Source: Lachnospiraceae bacterium (GTDB taxonomy: Bacteria > Bacillota > Clostridia > Lachnospirales > Lachnospiraceae). Taken from it: a stretch of 64,000 nt of DNA. Positions 50,447-59,691 of the stretch are shown here, in pieces. The DNA is taken from contig JAFYCS010000003.1 in NCBI GenBank assembly GCA_017539565.1, positions 42,274 to 106,273 of the forward strand, given 5' to 3'. Both the position numbers and the translations under genes were made by a program. Positions within the stretch are counted from its first letter, which is position 1. Each line of letters starts with the position of its first letter. The notes under the pieces are model-generated. The model made no database searches. It was not told the DNA's origin and saw only the letters and a program-made list of their open reading frames with translations.

Positions 50447-51891
50447 TCCTTCTTATTCTGTTTCAGCACCTTTATTATCTTCTCCCTGTTGTATACCAGC
50501 ACGATTATCAGCGCCATCACAGTAAGGTAACGTATGATAATGTGATCATACAGTATCAGTAACACCACGCTCACTGCCACCAGGGCCAGCGACAGCATAA
50601 ATATCGCGCTGTCATTATATACGCTCTTTAATCCGGTCTCCTTATAAAGAACTATCCTCATCACCACATAGTGGAACAGCGTATAGGCTATATAACAGAA
50701 CAGGGTGGTGTACGCCGCAGCCATATATCCGAACTGCGGTATGAACACCATGTTCAGGGCAATATTCAGCATAGCCGCACAGGTAGATGCTACCATCATA
50801 TATGAATTCTTTTCAAAATAAAACTCAAAATTCGCATAAAGGCTGTAAAGGAAAATAAAATAAACGCTTATCGTTACAGTAGGGACTATCTTAACCGCCT
50901 CATAATAATCGGCCGGTGCAAATATGAACATCACCTCGGGAGCCAACAGCATCAGCAGCAGGCACACCGCAGCCACCAGCAGGAGCAGTATAAAAGAAAA
51001 GGATCTCAGGTCCTTATAATTCTTCTTTTTGATCTGCTGGTATATCCAAGGATTGTACGCATTTAATATGGCCTGAGTAAGTATCTGCACCGCCGTGGCC
51101 AGATTATAGGCCAGCGTATATTCCCCGGCATCGTCCTCACCGCACATATCCTTTATCATTATCCTGTCGGACTGGTTCATTATAACCTGTGAAAGATAAT
51201 GCGGTACAAGCGGTATATTGTAACCCAGGGAATACTTCCAGTATTTCGGTGAAAAATCCCTTACCGCTTCCGTGATCATCTTTACCCACAGGATGCCGAA
51301 GCTTATCACATCGGCTATTACCATGGCGTAGATCCTTGCCGCAGCCCCGTCCTCAAACATCATCACCGCGGCCAGCTCAAGCCCTGTCTTCAAAAGGGCG
51401 TTAAAGACTGTCAGGAATACCATCATCTTATATTTATAATCAACTCTGCGCTGTACACTCCAGAAACGGAATGACATGACAAAGAAAAGATCCGTCATCA
51501 TGCCGAGGATAAATCCCCGGGGCATCGCCAGCAGCTCGCTTATTCCGTTCAGCATCAGTGCGATCGGTAGCAGCCATATAAGAAAAAGCAGTATAAAAAG
51601 CCCCTGTACCGAAGCACTGAAGCGTTTTCTGTCATCATCATATTTTATCAGCCCGCGCATGTATACACCCGATGCCAGGTTCATGGTCACAAATATGGAC
51701 ACGATATTCTGCCATGTCATATATACGCCGAAAATACCGTATTCACCCTTAGACATGATCCTGGTGAATATGGGTGTGCTGATATATGAGATACCGCTCT
51801 GGATAAAATTGCTTATGGTAAACCACAGAGCGGCTTTAGCCTGATCAGGCAGGGATTTATATCTGTTTTTCAGAGCCTTCAGATCAAACAT
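50431..51891 (-). CDS. Polysaccharide flippase, MOP/Wzx family
   Basis: 486 residues, about 14 membrane helices. ALWFTISNFIQSGISYISTP, FTRIMSKGEYGIFGVYMTWQ and, later, PHYLSQVIMNQSDRIMIKDM are typical of Firmicute PST-family exporters. It would flip the locus 2 lipid-linked glycan. It is only distantly similar to the locus 1 flippase, so the two loci appear to be separate assembly systems. Confidence 0.9.
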   Translation of the reverse strand: MFDLKALKNRYKSLPDQAKAALWFTISNFIQSGISYISTPIFTRIMSKGEYGIFGVYMTWQNIVSIFVTMNLASGVYMRGLIKYDDDRKRFSASVQGLFILLFLIWLLPIALMLNGISELLAMPRGFILGMMTDLFFVMSFRFWSVQRRVDYKYKMMVFLTVFNALLKTGLELAAVMMFEDGAAARIYAMVIADVISFGILWVKMITEAVRDFSPKYWKYSLGYNIPLVPHYLSQVIMNQSDRIMIKDMCGEDDAGEYTLAYNLATAVQILTQAILNAYNPWIYQQIKKKNYKDLRSFSFILLLLVAAVCLLLMLLAPEVMFIFAPADYYEAVKIVPTVTISVYFIFLYSLYANFEFYFEKNSYMMVASTCAAMLNIALNMVFIPQFGYMAAAYTTLFCYIAYTLFHYVVMRIVLYKETGLKSVYNDSAIFMLSLALVAVSVVLLILYDHIIIRYLTVMALIIVLVYNREKIIKVLKQNKKEKDPS

Positions 51892-51894
51892 AGC

Positions 51895-52725
51895 TCACTG
51901 TTCCAAAATATCCTTGTATTCTTTAAGCTTCTTCGATAAGAAGATCCGATAATACGTGCTCTTTATTTTTCTCCTGATGGGAAAATACACGATCTTCCTG
52001 ATACGCTCTTTCCAGCGTTCCAGCCTTTTGTTAAGCGTATTCTCAGGCTCACCCAGTCCGTGGAAAGCCCTGTAGACACCGGCAAAGGGCGAACTTAACA
52101 AAGCCTCATTCTTGGAACGGTATCCTTTAAAATAATACCTCTGCACAGGCACTTCCATATCACCGCCGTTTGCCTCCCAGAGACATACAGCCCTGTGCTG
52201 TCCGTCATAAATGATATTATCATCGCCATAGAGGATTATGTATTTATCATCATAAGGATAACCCTTCTGCGTGATAAGCTCCACACAGCTGTCCATCCTC
52301 TCCTTCGGAGTCTGGGCATTATGATCCGAGCCCTTTTTCCTGTACTCTCCCTTATCGGAATGCAGTTTTTTATAATAATCGCTGTCCTTGATGCGTTTTA
52401 CCCGCTTAAAGCCAACCCACAGCTTTGACAGTGCCAGCTTTTCTTCCGACACACGCTCCAGATCATGCAGAAGGCACCTTTCATCGCATAAAAGCTGTTC
52501 CATAAATACCGGATCCGTCTTTGATGCATCAAAGCCTTCAACATCCACCAGCGAATTGATTGTCACTTCAAGGTCGCTGCACAGCTGCGAAAATGTCCCA
52601 TAATCCATATCCGCCCTGAACCTGTTGATATGCAGGTGCATCTTCTCGCCTATGTTATCATCAAGCCAGACACTATACTTACCGATCTTCTTTTTTTGTA
52701 ATTTTGTAACTGCAGGATTACTCAT
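51895..52725 (-). CDS. ParB/sulfiredoxin-like domain protein (DGQHR motif)
   Basis: 276 residues, soluble and very basic at the C-terminus. The segment YIILYGDDNIIYDGQHRAVC with GGDMEVPVQRYYFKG behind it matches the strand-helix-DGxHR pattern of ParB-like nuclease/NTPase folds. There is no helix-turn-helix region as in plasmid ParB. In this setting, between a flippase and an unknown gene in a glycan operon, a role in chromosome partition is unlikely. A nucleotide-hydrolysing or kinase-like function on a sugar is conceivable but not shown. Confidence 0.5.
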   Translation of the reverse strand: MSNPAVTKLQKKKIGKYSVWLDDNIGEKMHLHINRFRADMDYGTFSQLCSDLEVTINSLVDVEGFDASKTDPVFMEQLLCDERCLLHDLERVSEEKLALSKLWVGFKRVKRIKDSDYYKKLHSDKGEYRKKGSDHNAQTPKERMDSCVELITQKGYPYDDKYIILYGDDNIIYDGQHRAVCLWEANGGDMEVPVQRYYFKGYRSKNEALLSSPFAGVYRAFHGLGEPENTLNKRLERWKERIRKIVYFPIRRKIKSTYYRIFLSKKLKEYKDILEQ

Positions 52726-52740
52726 CCCTGATCTCCACTC

Positions 52741-53586
52741 TTATATAAATGACAGATAGCGTGATATTATTTCTCCGTACTCATGCTTTTTGAGCATCTC
52801 TGTCATTACCGGCGTAAACTCAAAGAACACCTTGCCCATCAGCTCAGCTGTATGCTCATCATCCAGTACCTGTTCCATCTCCGTCAGTTCTTCCACGTCG
52901 GCTTCACTGAAAGCACGCTTAAGGAATATGGCACGGCACAGGCGGTAGATATAGCGAAGGTGCCCGGACAGATAAAGTATACCGTCCCTCTCATCTGCAC
53001 TCTCCCAGACATCAGCCTGTATCATACGGTCTAAGGGTATCCAGGTCTTTGGCGTTAAGCTGCAGCATGGAAGCTGACGGTATATCTGGTATAGGCGTCC
53101 GTTTTTCTCATACAATTCAAAGGGTGTGAGCTTATACAGATAGATATATCCCATTTCAACACAATAGGGATGAACCCTTTTTTTCAGTCCCGCACAGACC
53201 TTTGAAAAACGCTGCTTCTTAGGCATATCCACGATAAGTGTGATCACACCTTTCCTGCAGTCTACAAGCCTGTATGCGATATTCCTGTCCCTCAGGGCTT
53301 TGAGGACCGGATCATCCGCTGCCGGAGCTTCCGTACGTGCTCCGCCTTCCGTCACAGGGTATTGCCTGTTCTTTTCCTTATCCTTGAAATAATCCAGCTC
53401 GCTCTTTGCACGCAGCACCGTAGCTGCCATACGGAGGAACTCACGCTCATACATCTCAAGCCTGAAATCCTTATTCTGTATATGGATTATCTTACCGGTA
53501 GCGGCATTACCGCCTTCGTTAAGCTCCACCATCAGCTCTTCATTGCCAAGCTTAATGGGATGTATCTCTTTTAACAGTTCTCCCAT
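52741..53586 (-). CDS. Unknown soluble protein in polysaccharide locus 2
   Basis: 281 residues with no signal peptide or membrane helix. The first 80 residues are rich in Glu and Lys (LGNEELMVELNEGGNAATGK, FRLEMYEREFLRMAATVLRA). The middle reads YRLVDCRKGVITLIVDMPKK then HPYCVEMGYIYLYKLTPFEL, and the C-terminal third is helical. No family recognised. It starts one base after the GT8 region ends (TGATATG) and follows the same operon; its product may be a partner of the GT8 or the ParB-like protein. Confidence 0.45.
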   Translation of the reverse strand: MGELLKEIHPIKLGNEELMVELNEGGNAATGKIIHIQNKDFRLEMYEREFLRMAATVLRAKSELDYFKDKEKNRQYPVTEGGARTEAPAADDPVLKALRDRNIAYRLVDCRKGVITLIVDMPKKQRFSKVCAGLKKRVHPYCVEMGYIYLYKLTPFELYEKNGRLYQIYRQLPCCSLTPKTWIPLDRMIQADVWESADERDGILYLSGHLRYIYRLCRAIFLKRAFSEADVEELTEMEQVLDDEHTAELMGKVFFEFTPVMTEMLKKHEYGEIISRYLSFI

Positions 53587-53587
53587 A

Positions 53588-54610
53588 TCAGCCTCCCCTG
53601 CTTTCCTTTTCAGCCTTAAGGATCATCCGGTCATGGAATATCTTGAAAATGCGCAGAAAGAGTTCCTGCGGCAGCACCCTGTATAACAGCCGCTCTATCT
53701 TCATTGTAAGCGACAGCTCTGACTTTTTCTTCTCTACTCCCTTCCAGGGTGACTTATCAAGATATTTATCAAAAAGCTTCTGTATGGGATGAATACTGCC
53801 TGCACTTAAAGGATATTCTCCCATGAAACGCAGGAAGTGGATGATCGCAGGACTTTTCTTTGCCCGCGCGATCTCTTCCGTACTGTAGTATGCCTCATCC
53901 TGCTTAAATATCCTGTCAAAACGCTCCGGCTTATATGCCAGATACATGCCCTGCAGATTATACTCAGGAGGCAGCACTTCTATGTCGCCCTTTAATACCA
54001 CGTTATAGAAATCCTGGTCAACGGTACCGTATACACGCACATTGCAGGCATGGTCCACTATACGCTCAAGGCAGTGTTTCTGTCTCCACTGCCGCATATC
54101 AAAGAGTATCACACCGGAATTAAAATACGGCTCACCCCTTTTGATCCCCACTGCATTCTTGCATTTGGACATAAGGCAATCCTGGACCATGCCTATGGGA
54201 TGGTCATTCATGGGTATATTCATAAGCGGAGTCAGGTCTCCTCTTATCAGGGTATCACTGTCAACATAGACCAGCCTCTCCACCTCTTTGGGGACCACAT
54301 ATTCAACAAACATCTTAAGATACGACATCTTATTCTTACGAAAGCCCATATAGGATGTAAAACCGCTCTCCTGCGCTTTTTCCTGAAGAGCTTTGGCATC
54401 AAACAGGATGAGTTCTCTGCCGTAATGCTCTGCGGTCTTTTTAAGCTTTGAGATATTTTCTTCACTGATACCGTCAGAGATAACATATATGTCTATAGCC
54501 TGTGCGGCTTTATTGGACGCTAAAAGAGACAATAAGGACACTCCAAGGTAAGGAGCATAATTATCGTCCGACTGGTAGAGGATGTTTAGTTTATTAAGGT
54601 TTGGATTCAT
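53588..54610 (-). CDS. Glycosyltransferase family 8
   Basis: 340 residues. The GT8 opening LNILYQSDDNYAPYLGVSLL, the metal-binding Asp-x-Asp in RLVYVDSDTLIRGDLTPLMN and the substrate-binding YFNSGVILFDMRQWRQ are unmistakable; IVDHACNVRVYGTVDQDFYN and IIHFLRFMGEYPL follow. Retaining enzymes of this family use UDP-glucose or UDP-galactose. It probably adds a hexose to the locus 2 glycan. Confidence 0.9.
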   Translation of the reverse strand: MNPNLNKLNILYQSDDNYAPYLGVSLLSLLASNKAAQAIDIYVISDGISEENISKLKKTAEHYGRELILFDAKALQEKAQESGFTSYMGFRKNKMSYLKMFVEYVVPKEVERLVYVDSDTLIRGDLTPLMNIPMNDHPIGMVQDCLMSKCKNAVGIKRGEPYFNSGVILFDMRQWRQKHCLERIVDHACNVRVYGTVDQDFYNVVLKGDIEVLPPEYNLQGMYLAYKPERFDRIFKQDEAYYSTEEIARAKKSPAIIHFLRFMGEYPLSAGSIHPIQKLFDKYLDKSPWKGVEKKKSELSLTMKIERLLYRVLPQELFLRIFKIFHDRMILKAEKESRGG

Positions 54611-54649
54611 ATAGGCAATCTACCCTTTCAGGATGGCAAACAGCGCTGC

Positions 54650-55690
54650 TCATGCTCTGCCGCCAAAAACCGCGCGCATTTTTTTAAACAAGGGATGGAA
54701 TAAGGCTGCCATCGCTATCGTCAGTATCAAAACGAACAAAAGGCGTATCCGGTAATCCTCCCATACCACTCCGGCCAGCTCCAGCCACACAAACTGAAAC
54801 AGATAAAGTTCCGTCGATACGGCGCATAAGAGCTTAACCGGTTTATTATAACATAAACGCACCACACCGCACAATGCGGTGATCCCCAGCACGATGCCAA
54901 CACACAGCATATTACGCAGTACCACCATCGTAAAGATATTCTCATCCCTGACAAAAAGCGTCATAAGCCCGAAAGCAGTAAACAGGATGCTGAGTATTAT
55001 CCCGTGGATCCCATACAGATATTTTTTTATCTTATCAAACTCATCTCCCACAAACACTCCAAGCGGGAAGCAAAATGACGATGCCACCCAGGCCTCCGAC
55101 ATACTCGAATAATAAAAGAAGATCACCATTGCGGAAGTGGCTGCACAAAGAGCGATAATGCCGGCTCTTTTTTTCAAAAACAGGAATATCAGAAAGAAGA
55201 GCAGATAGAACAATATCTGTTCCTTGATATACCAGTTTGTTGATGAGAAAAAGCACTTAAGAACATCCGGCCTTACAAACTTAAGCTGCACACCACTGAC
55301 TAACCCCGTAATAACATAATGCAGAAAGACGATAAGTGCTGCCGCCGCCAGAAACACAGGCTTTGAAAGGATGTAGCGTCCGTTAAGATAATGCTCTTTA
55401 TTCTTTAATGAGTATGCCAGGCCAAAGCCGGACACATAGAAGAAAAAACCTACCGAAACTATCATAAATTTCCCGAATGGAAACAACAGACTATTCTCAT
55501 AGCGGACCACATGCCCCACTATCACCTCAAGAGCAAAAAGCCCCCTTAAGCCATTAAGCTCCGACAGGGCTTCTTTGTCCGTGGGCAGGCTCTCACGCTT
55601 TTTGCTGCCTATAGCAGCCAACAGCAGGAAGATAATATAAACCGCCGCCTGCACCGCTATATCCGTATACTTACTCACTTCTTTACACAT
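54650..55690 (-). CDS. Acyltransferase 3 family membrane protein
   Basis: 346 residues, about ten membrane helices. LNGLRGLFALEVIVGHVVRY holds the Arg and His of the acyltransferase_3 family; FFFYVSGFGLAYSL and NWYIKEQILFYLLFFLIFLF follow. An extra helix (about 10-28) precedes the core, unlike the locus 1 acyltransferase. The ATG at 55690 lies within the end of the TPP enzyme gene and directly after GGAGGA, closer than usual, so a GTG at 55678 is an alternative start. Confidence 0.82.
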   Translation of the reverse strand: MCKEVSKYTDIAVQAAVYIIFLLLAAIGSKKRESLPTDKEALSELNGLRGLFALEVIVGHVVRYENSLLFPFGKFMIVSVGFFFYVSGFGLAYSLKNKEHYLNGRYILSKPVFLAAAALIVFLHYVITGLVSGVQLKFVRPDVLKCFFSSTNWYIKEQILFYLLFFLIFLFLKKRAGIIALCAATSAMVIFFYYSSMSEAWVASSFCFPLGVFVGDEFDKIKKYLYGIHGIILSILFTAFGLMTLFVRDENIFTMVVLRNMLCVGIVLGITALCGVVRLCYNKPVKLLCAVSTELYLFQFVWLELAGVVWEDYRIRLLFVLILTIAMAALFHPLFKKMRAVFGGRA

Positions 55691-57543
55691 TCCTCCAGCG
55701 GAGTGATGTACATGTTCTTAAGGAATTCCTCCCTTGGAAGGAACGGTGCCAGATCCTCCAGCGGAGGACTCACTATCTTGCCATCCTCTGTCTTTCTTGC
55801 AGAATTCTTAGGTTCAAAGAACTGTTCCGGAGATACAAAGATCTCGCATATTGCCGGTCCTTTATTCTTCGCCATAAACGCGATACAATCATCTACTTCT
55901 TCATTAGCGTGTGCAGCCATATACGGTATACCGAATGCTGCCGAAAGCTTCTCATATGAAGGGAATGAAAGATCCCCGCTTTCCGGTCCTATACCCACTT
56001 TGGTATGGTGTCCGAAAAGATTGCTCTGTGTCTGCCTTATTGAATGGTAGCCGGAATTATTTATCAGATATATCTTGACCGGCAGATCATTGGTTACAAG
56101 GGTCTGCAGCTCCTGAAGGTTCATCATTATGCTGCCGTCGCCCTCAAGGCAGATGACTTCCTTAAGCTTATTGGCATAGCAGGCACCTATCGCCGCCGGA
56201 AGCCCGTAACCCATACTTGCTATCGCATTGTTATTAAAAAAGCGGCTGCCTTTTTTGATATACCAGGTCTGATGCCCTGCCACACAGCAGGTTCCGTTAC
56301 TCGTAACGGTAACGGCATCTTCGGGAAGAGCACGGCTGATACGGTCAAACGCATCATATGCATTTGCATACCCCTGCTGGCCCTTTTTGTGTCCCTCATG
56401 TGCCGCGGGGTAATCCCTCTTCCATGCACGGCATATCTCACACCAGTCGCAGTCTTCCTTTGCTTTAAAGAAGGGCTGTGACTCCTTATCAAGCAGCTTT
56501 TCCATCTTTGCAAGGAAATCAGCGGCATCCGCATGTATGGGCTTTTCCACATGGATAGTGGGCTTTTTAAGCTCGGCCGCATCTATATCCACCATTATAA
56601 CCTTTGCCTCGCGCGCCCAGGAATTAAAATTATACCCTGTAACACGGATAGGCAGACGGTTGCCCACTGCCAGTATCACATCGGCATTCTGCACCGCAAA
56701 GTTTCCGGGACGGTCTCCCATGTTACCGGCACGGCCGCAATAAAGGGGATGATCTGTCTCGATCAGATCGATCGCATCCCAGTAGGTACATACGGGTATG
56801 CCCAGCTTATCCACTACGCGCTTAAAGCAGTCAAAAGCGCCGGAAAGGCGTATGCCCCAGCCGGCATAGAAAACAGGCCTCTTTGCGGCCTTTATCATAT
56901 CAAGAACTTCCTTAACGGTCTCTTCAGCCAGGGCTTCGGGAGCATCCTGAACCTTTGCATCCTCTGCGGGATCATATCCCTTGAGACCGTCAGTCTCTAT
57001 CTCCATCCCCTGGAAATTAACGGGTATATCAAGCCACACGGGGCCGGGGCGTCCGGTGCACATCAGATGCCATGCCCTCTCAAGATGATAGAGTATCTCT
57101 TCCGGCTTTTCTACCATCACAGCATACTTGCACATATTTGCTACGGATTCGGTGATATCATACTCCTGATCACCTACGGCGCGGAGCTTCATGCCATCCG
57201 TAAAGCCTTCACAGTAACGGGAAGTGGTATCATAACGCACCTGCCCGGAAAGCACGAACATCGGGATCGAATCCAGCCATGCGCCGACAACACCGGTGAT
57301 GGCATTTGTTCCTCCCGGGCCGGTGGTAACACAGCAGAGAGCCGGTTTATTCTCAAGCCTTGCATAACCTTCCGCAGCGATGGCACTTGCCTGCTCATGA
57401 TGCTGGAAAACACACCTGAGTCCCTCTTTGTGTCCCAAAGCATCGTTTAAATGCATGGCGCCGCCTCCGACGACCATAAAACAGTCAGTGATACCTTTCT
57501 TTACCAGGAAATCCGCCACATAATCAGCCAGTCTTATCTTCAT
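55675..57543 (-). CDS. Thiamine-diphosphate enzyme, acetolactate-synthase-like (YerE-type candidate)
   Basis: 622 residues with the three domains of ThDP enzymes. The N-terminal Pyr domain has catalytic Glu50 in FQHHEQASAIAAEGYARL; the middle domain contains YAGWGIRLSGAF; the PP domain holds the ThDP/Mg motif LEGDGSIMMNLQELQT ... NN at about residue 470-500. It differs from ordinary IlvB, which is normally adjacent to ilvN and not found with rfb genes. In CDP-3,6-dideoxyhexose clusters a related enzyme (YerE) adds a two-carbon branch to C4 of the keto sugar, as in yersiniose. Position beside rfbF supports that reading; it is an inference. Confidence 0.75.
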   Translation of the reverse strand: MKIRLADYVADFLVKKGITDCFMVVGGGAMHLNDALGHKEGLRCVFQHHEQASAIAAEGYARLENKPALCCVTTGPGGTNAITGVVGAWLDSIPMFVLSGQVRYDTTSRYCEGFTDGMKLRAVGDQEYDITESVANMCKYAVMVEKPEEILYHLERAWHLMCTGRPGPVWLDIPVNFQGMEIETDGLKGYDPAEDAKVQDAPEALAEETVKEVLDMIKAAKRPVFYAGWGIRLSGAFDCFKRVVDKLGIPVCTYWDAIDLIETDHPLYCGRAGNMGDRPGNFAVQNADVILAVGNRLPIRVTGYNFNSWAREAKVIMVDIDAAELKKPTIHVEKPIHADAADFLAKMEKLLDKESQPFFKAKEDCDWCEICRAWKRDYPAAHEGHKKGQQGYANAYDAFDRISRALPEDAVTVTSNGTCCVAGHQTWYIKKGSRFFNNNAIASMGYGLPAAIGACYANKLKEVICLEGDGSIMMNLQELQTLVTNDLPVKIYLINNSGYHSIRQTQSNLFGHHTKVGIGPESGDLSFPSYEKLSAAFGIPYMAAHANEEVDDCIAFMAKNKGPAICEIFVSPEQFFEPKNSARKTEDGKIVSPPLEDLAPFLPREEFLKNMYITPLEECVKK

Positions 57544-57587
57544 GCCCTCCCTCCTTTGTCATTTAAACGACAGAGTCCGTTCGATTG

Positions 57588-58391
57588 TCAGTTACGCTCC
57601 CATTTCATCCAGGGCGCGCTGCCCTCATTTACCATCTTATCAAGCTTCTCCATCTCACGCTTGGTATCCATACATCCCCAATAGCCGTCATAACGGTATG
57701 CCTGCAGCTCACCCTCTGCTGCCAGACGGTTTAAGGTATCCTTTTCAAGTACAGTCTCGTCACCGTCGATATAATCAAATATCGCAGGTTCAAATACCAT
57801 ATACCCCACATTGATACGCGAAGAATCCTCTACATCCTTCTCACGGAAGCTGCTTACCGTACTGCTCTCTTCCTCTATATCAAGCACGCCGAAACGCTGG
57901 CCTATGGTCACCGCAGTAAGCGTTGCTATCTTGCCTTTTTTTCTGTGATACTCAAGAAGTTTATTGATATCCAGATCGCTGACACCGTCACCGTAGGTCA
58001 TAAAGAAGCTGTGGTCACCTATGTAAGGGCGTATGCGCTTGATACGTCCTCCGGTCATGGTATCCAGTCCCGTATCGACTATCGTGACCTTCCAGGGCTC
58101 GGCTACGTTTGTGTGCACCTGCATCTTCCCTCCGTCGGAAAAATCAAAGGTCACATCGGAGTTATGCAGATAATAATTTGCAAACCATTCCTTTATCACG
58201 TGCTGCTTGTAACCGGCACAGATGATAAAATCATTGAAGCCATGATAGGAATACTCTTTCATGATATGCCAGAGGATGGGCTTTCCGCCTATCTCTATCA
58301 TGGGCTTGGGCTTTAAATGGCTCTCTTCACTGATCCTGGTCCCGTATCCGCCGGCAAGGATCACTACCTTCATCTCATCACTCATTTTCAT
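57588..58391 (-). CDS. rfbF: Glucose-1-phosphate cytidylyltransferase
   Basis: 267 residues. The nucleotidyltransferase loop LAGGYGTRISEESHLKPKPM is followed by IGGKPILWHIMKEYSYHGFN, FIICAGYKQHVIKEWF, FFMTYGDGVSDLDINKLLEY with the metal-binding Asp, and YWGCMDTKREME at the end, all specific for RfbF. It makes CDP-glucose from CTP, the entry to the CDP-deoxyhexose pathway. The gene begins inside the last codons of cinA; ATG 58391, 58385 and 58373 are all possible starts. First gene of locus 2. Confidence 0.95.
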   Translation of the reverse strand: MKMSDEMKVVILAGGYGTRISEESHLKPKPMIEIGGKPILWHIMKEYSYHGFNDFIICAGYKQHVIKEWFANYYLHNSDVTFDFSDGGKMQVHTNVAEPWKVTIVDTGLDTMTGGRIKRIRPYIGDHSFFMTYGDGVSDLDINKLLEYHRKKGKIATLTAVTIGQRFGVLDIEEESSTVSSFREKDVEDSSRINVGYMVFEPAIFDYIDGDETVLEKDTLNRLAAEGELQAYRYDGYWGCMDTKREMEKLDKMVNEGSAPWMKWERN

Positions 58392-59691
58392 TATCCCCGA
58401 ATGTCAGTCTGCTGTAATACTCAAGTATACACTGCCTCATGAGTATAAGTGCCGATGCAACAGAACTCTCACGTACCTTGGCGCGGTTGCCGCTGAAGTG
58501 ATAATCTTTCACGGTTACCTGTCCGCAGACGCTGACCGCGATATAAACCAGCCCCACAGGCTTTTCAGCAGTTCCCCCGTCAGGTCCGGCTATGCCCGAT
58601 ACTGCCACGGCAACGTCGGATTTGGTATATGCCGCAACACCTTCGGCCATCTCCCTGACCACCTGCGCGCTTACTGCCCCGTATTTTTCAAGGCTCTTGC
58701 GCTTTACGCCTATTATCTTTCTCTTGGCTTTGTTTGAATATGTGATATACCCGGATTTGAATATCTCCGATACCCCGGGTACATTTATCAGACGTCCTGC
58801 GATAAGTCCGCCGGTACAGGACTCTGCGGTAGTTACCGTAAGCCCGTTAGCCAGGAGCAGCTCAACCACGGACTGTTCCAGGCTGGTCTCTTCATGTGTG
58901 GTAAATACGCTGTCACCCAGTCTGTTCTTGATCTCTTTGATGACCGGCTTTACCAGCTTCTTTGCATCCTTTTCATCTTCTGCCCTGGCAGTGACACGTA
59001 CATGCACTTCACCTGTCTTTGCATAGGGTGCAACACTTACATCCCCTTCGCTGCGGATCAGATCATCCAGAAGCTCCGCCACTTCGCTCTCTGCCCTGCC
59101 GCAGATCTTTACCATCGCCGAATAGATCACCTGTCCTGTATATTTCTGCAGGATACCGGCCACTTCAGCTTCCCACATGGCCGTAAGTTCTTCGGGCGGT
59201 CCCGGCAGTAAAAGTATCATAGGCGCATTATCTGCGCTCTTTCCGAACTGTGCCGCTTCCTTTGCACTCAGATTTATTAGCACTCCGGGAGCAAGACCGT
59301 TATTATTGTCTATAATACGCGCATCCTCAGGTATCAGCGCCTGGCGGATGTTATTGCTGCTCATCTTCTTGCCGCGCCTGTCAAAATACAGCTTAATGCG
59401 CTTTGCGCTGGTCTCATCCACATTAAGCTTCCTGCCCAGCAGCTCTGCCACCACTTCCTTGGTAATATCATCCTGGGTGGGTCCCAGACCGCCGCTCACT
59501 ACCAGCAGATCAGATCTCCCAAGTGCCTGGCTCACGCATTCCCTTATCCTCTGGGCATTATCTCCCACAACTGTCTGATAATAGGATGCTATGCCCAGCT
59601 TTGCATACTGGGTCGCCAGATAAGCTGCATTGGTATTTATGATATTTCCCAGCAGTATCTCCGTACCGACACATAAGGTCTCTGCTGTCAT
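58378..59691 (-). CDS. cinA: CinA-family protein
   Basis: 437 residues. N-terminal MoaB/MogA-like domain: TAETLCVGTEILLGNIINTN, VSGGLGPTQDDITKEVVAEL, LLPGPPEELTAMWE. C-terminal CinA (PncC-like) domain: VELLLANGLTVTTAESCTGG, KSGYITYSNKAKRKIIGV, VSGIAGPDGGTAEKPVGLVY. The second domain deamidates nicotinamide mononucleotide in characterised homologs. In Firmicutes cinA normally sits right before recA; here the rfbF start overlaps its last codons and recA is 16 kb away. Confidence 0.95.
   Translation of the reverse strand: MTAETLCVGTEILLGNIINTNAAYLATQYAKLGIASYYQTVVGDNAQRIRECVSQALGRSDLLVVSGGLGPTQDDITKEVVAELLGRKLNVDETSAKRIKLYFDRRGKKMSSNNIRQALIPEDARIIDNNNGLAPGVLINLSAKEAAQFGKSADNAPMILLLPGPPEELTAMWEAEVAGILQKYTGQVIYSAMVKICGRAESEVAELLDDLIRSEGDVSVAPYAKTGEVHVRVTARAEDEKDAKKLVKPVIKEIKNRLGDSVFTTHEETSLEQSVVELLLANGLTVTTAESCTGGLIAGRLINVPGVSEIFKSGYITYSNKAKRKIIGVKRKSLEKYGAVSAQVVREMAEGVAAYTKSDVAVAVSGIAGPDGGTAEKPVGLVYIAVSVCGQVTVKDYHFSGNRAKVRESSVASALILMRQCILEYYSRLTFGDNENE

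Noticed and set aside
51895..52725. The ParB-like protein as evidence of a plasmid or partition system
   Set aside because: There is no ParA, no helix-turn-helix region and no parS-like repeats nearby; all neighbours are glycan genes.
55675..57543. The ThDP enzyme as the housekeeping acetolactate synthase IlvB
   Set aside because: No ilvN or other ilv gene adjoins it, and it is embedded between rfbF and glycan genes; a sugar-branching role fits better, although not proven.
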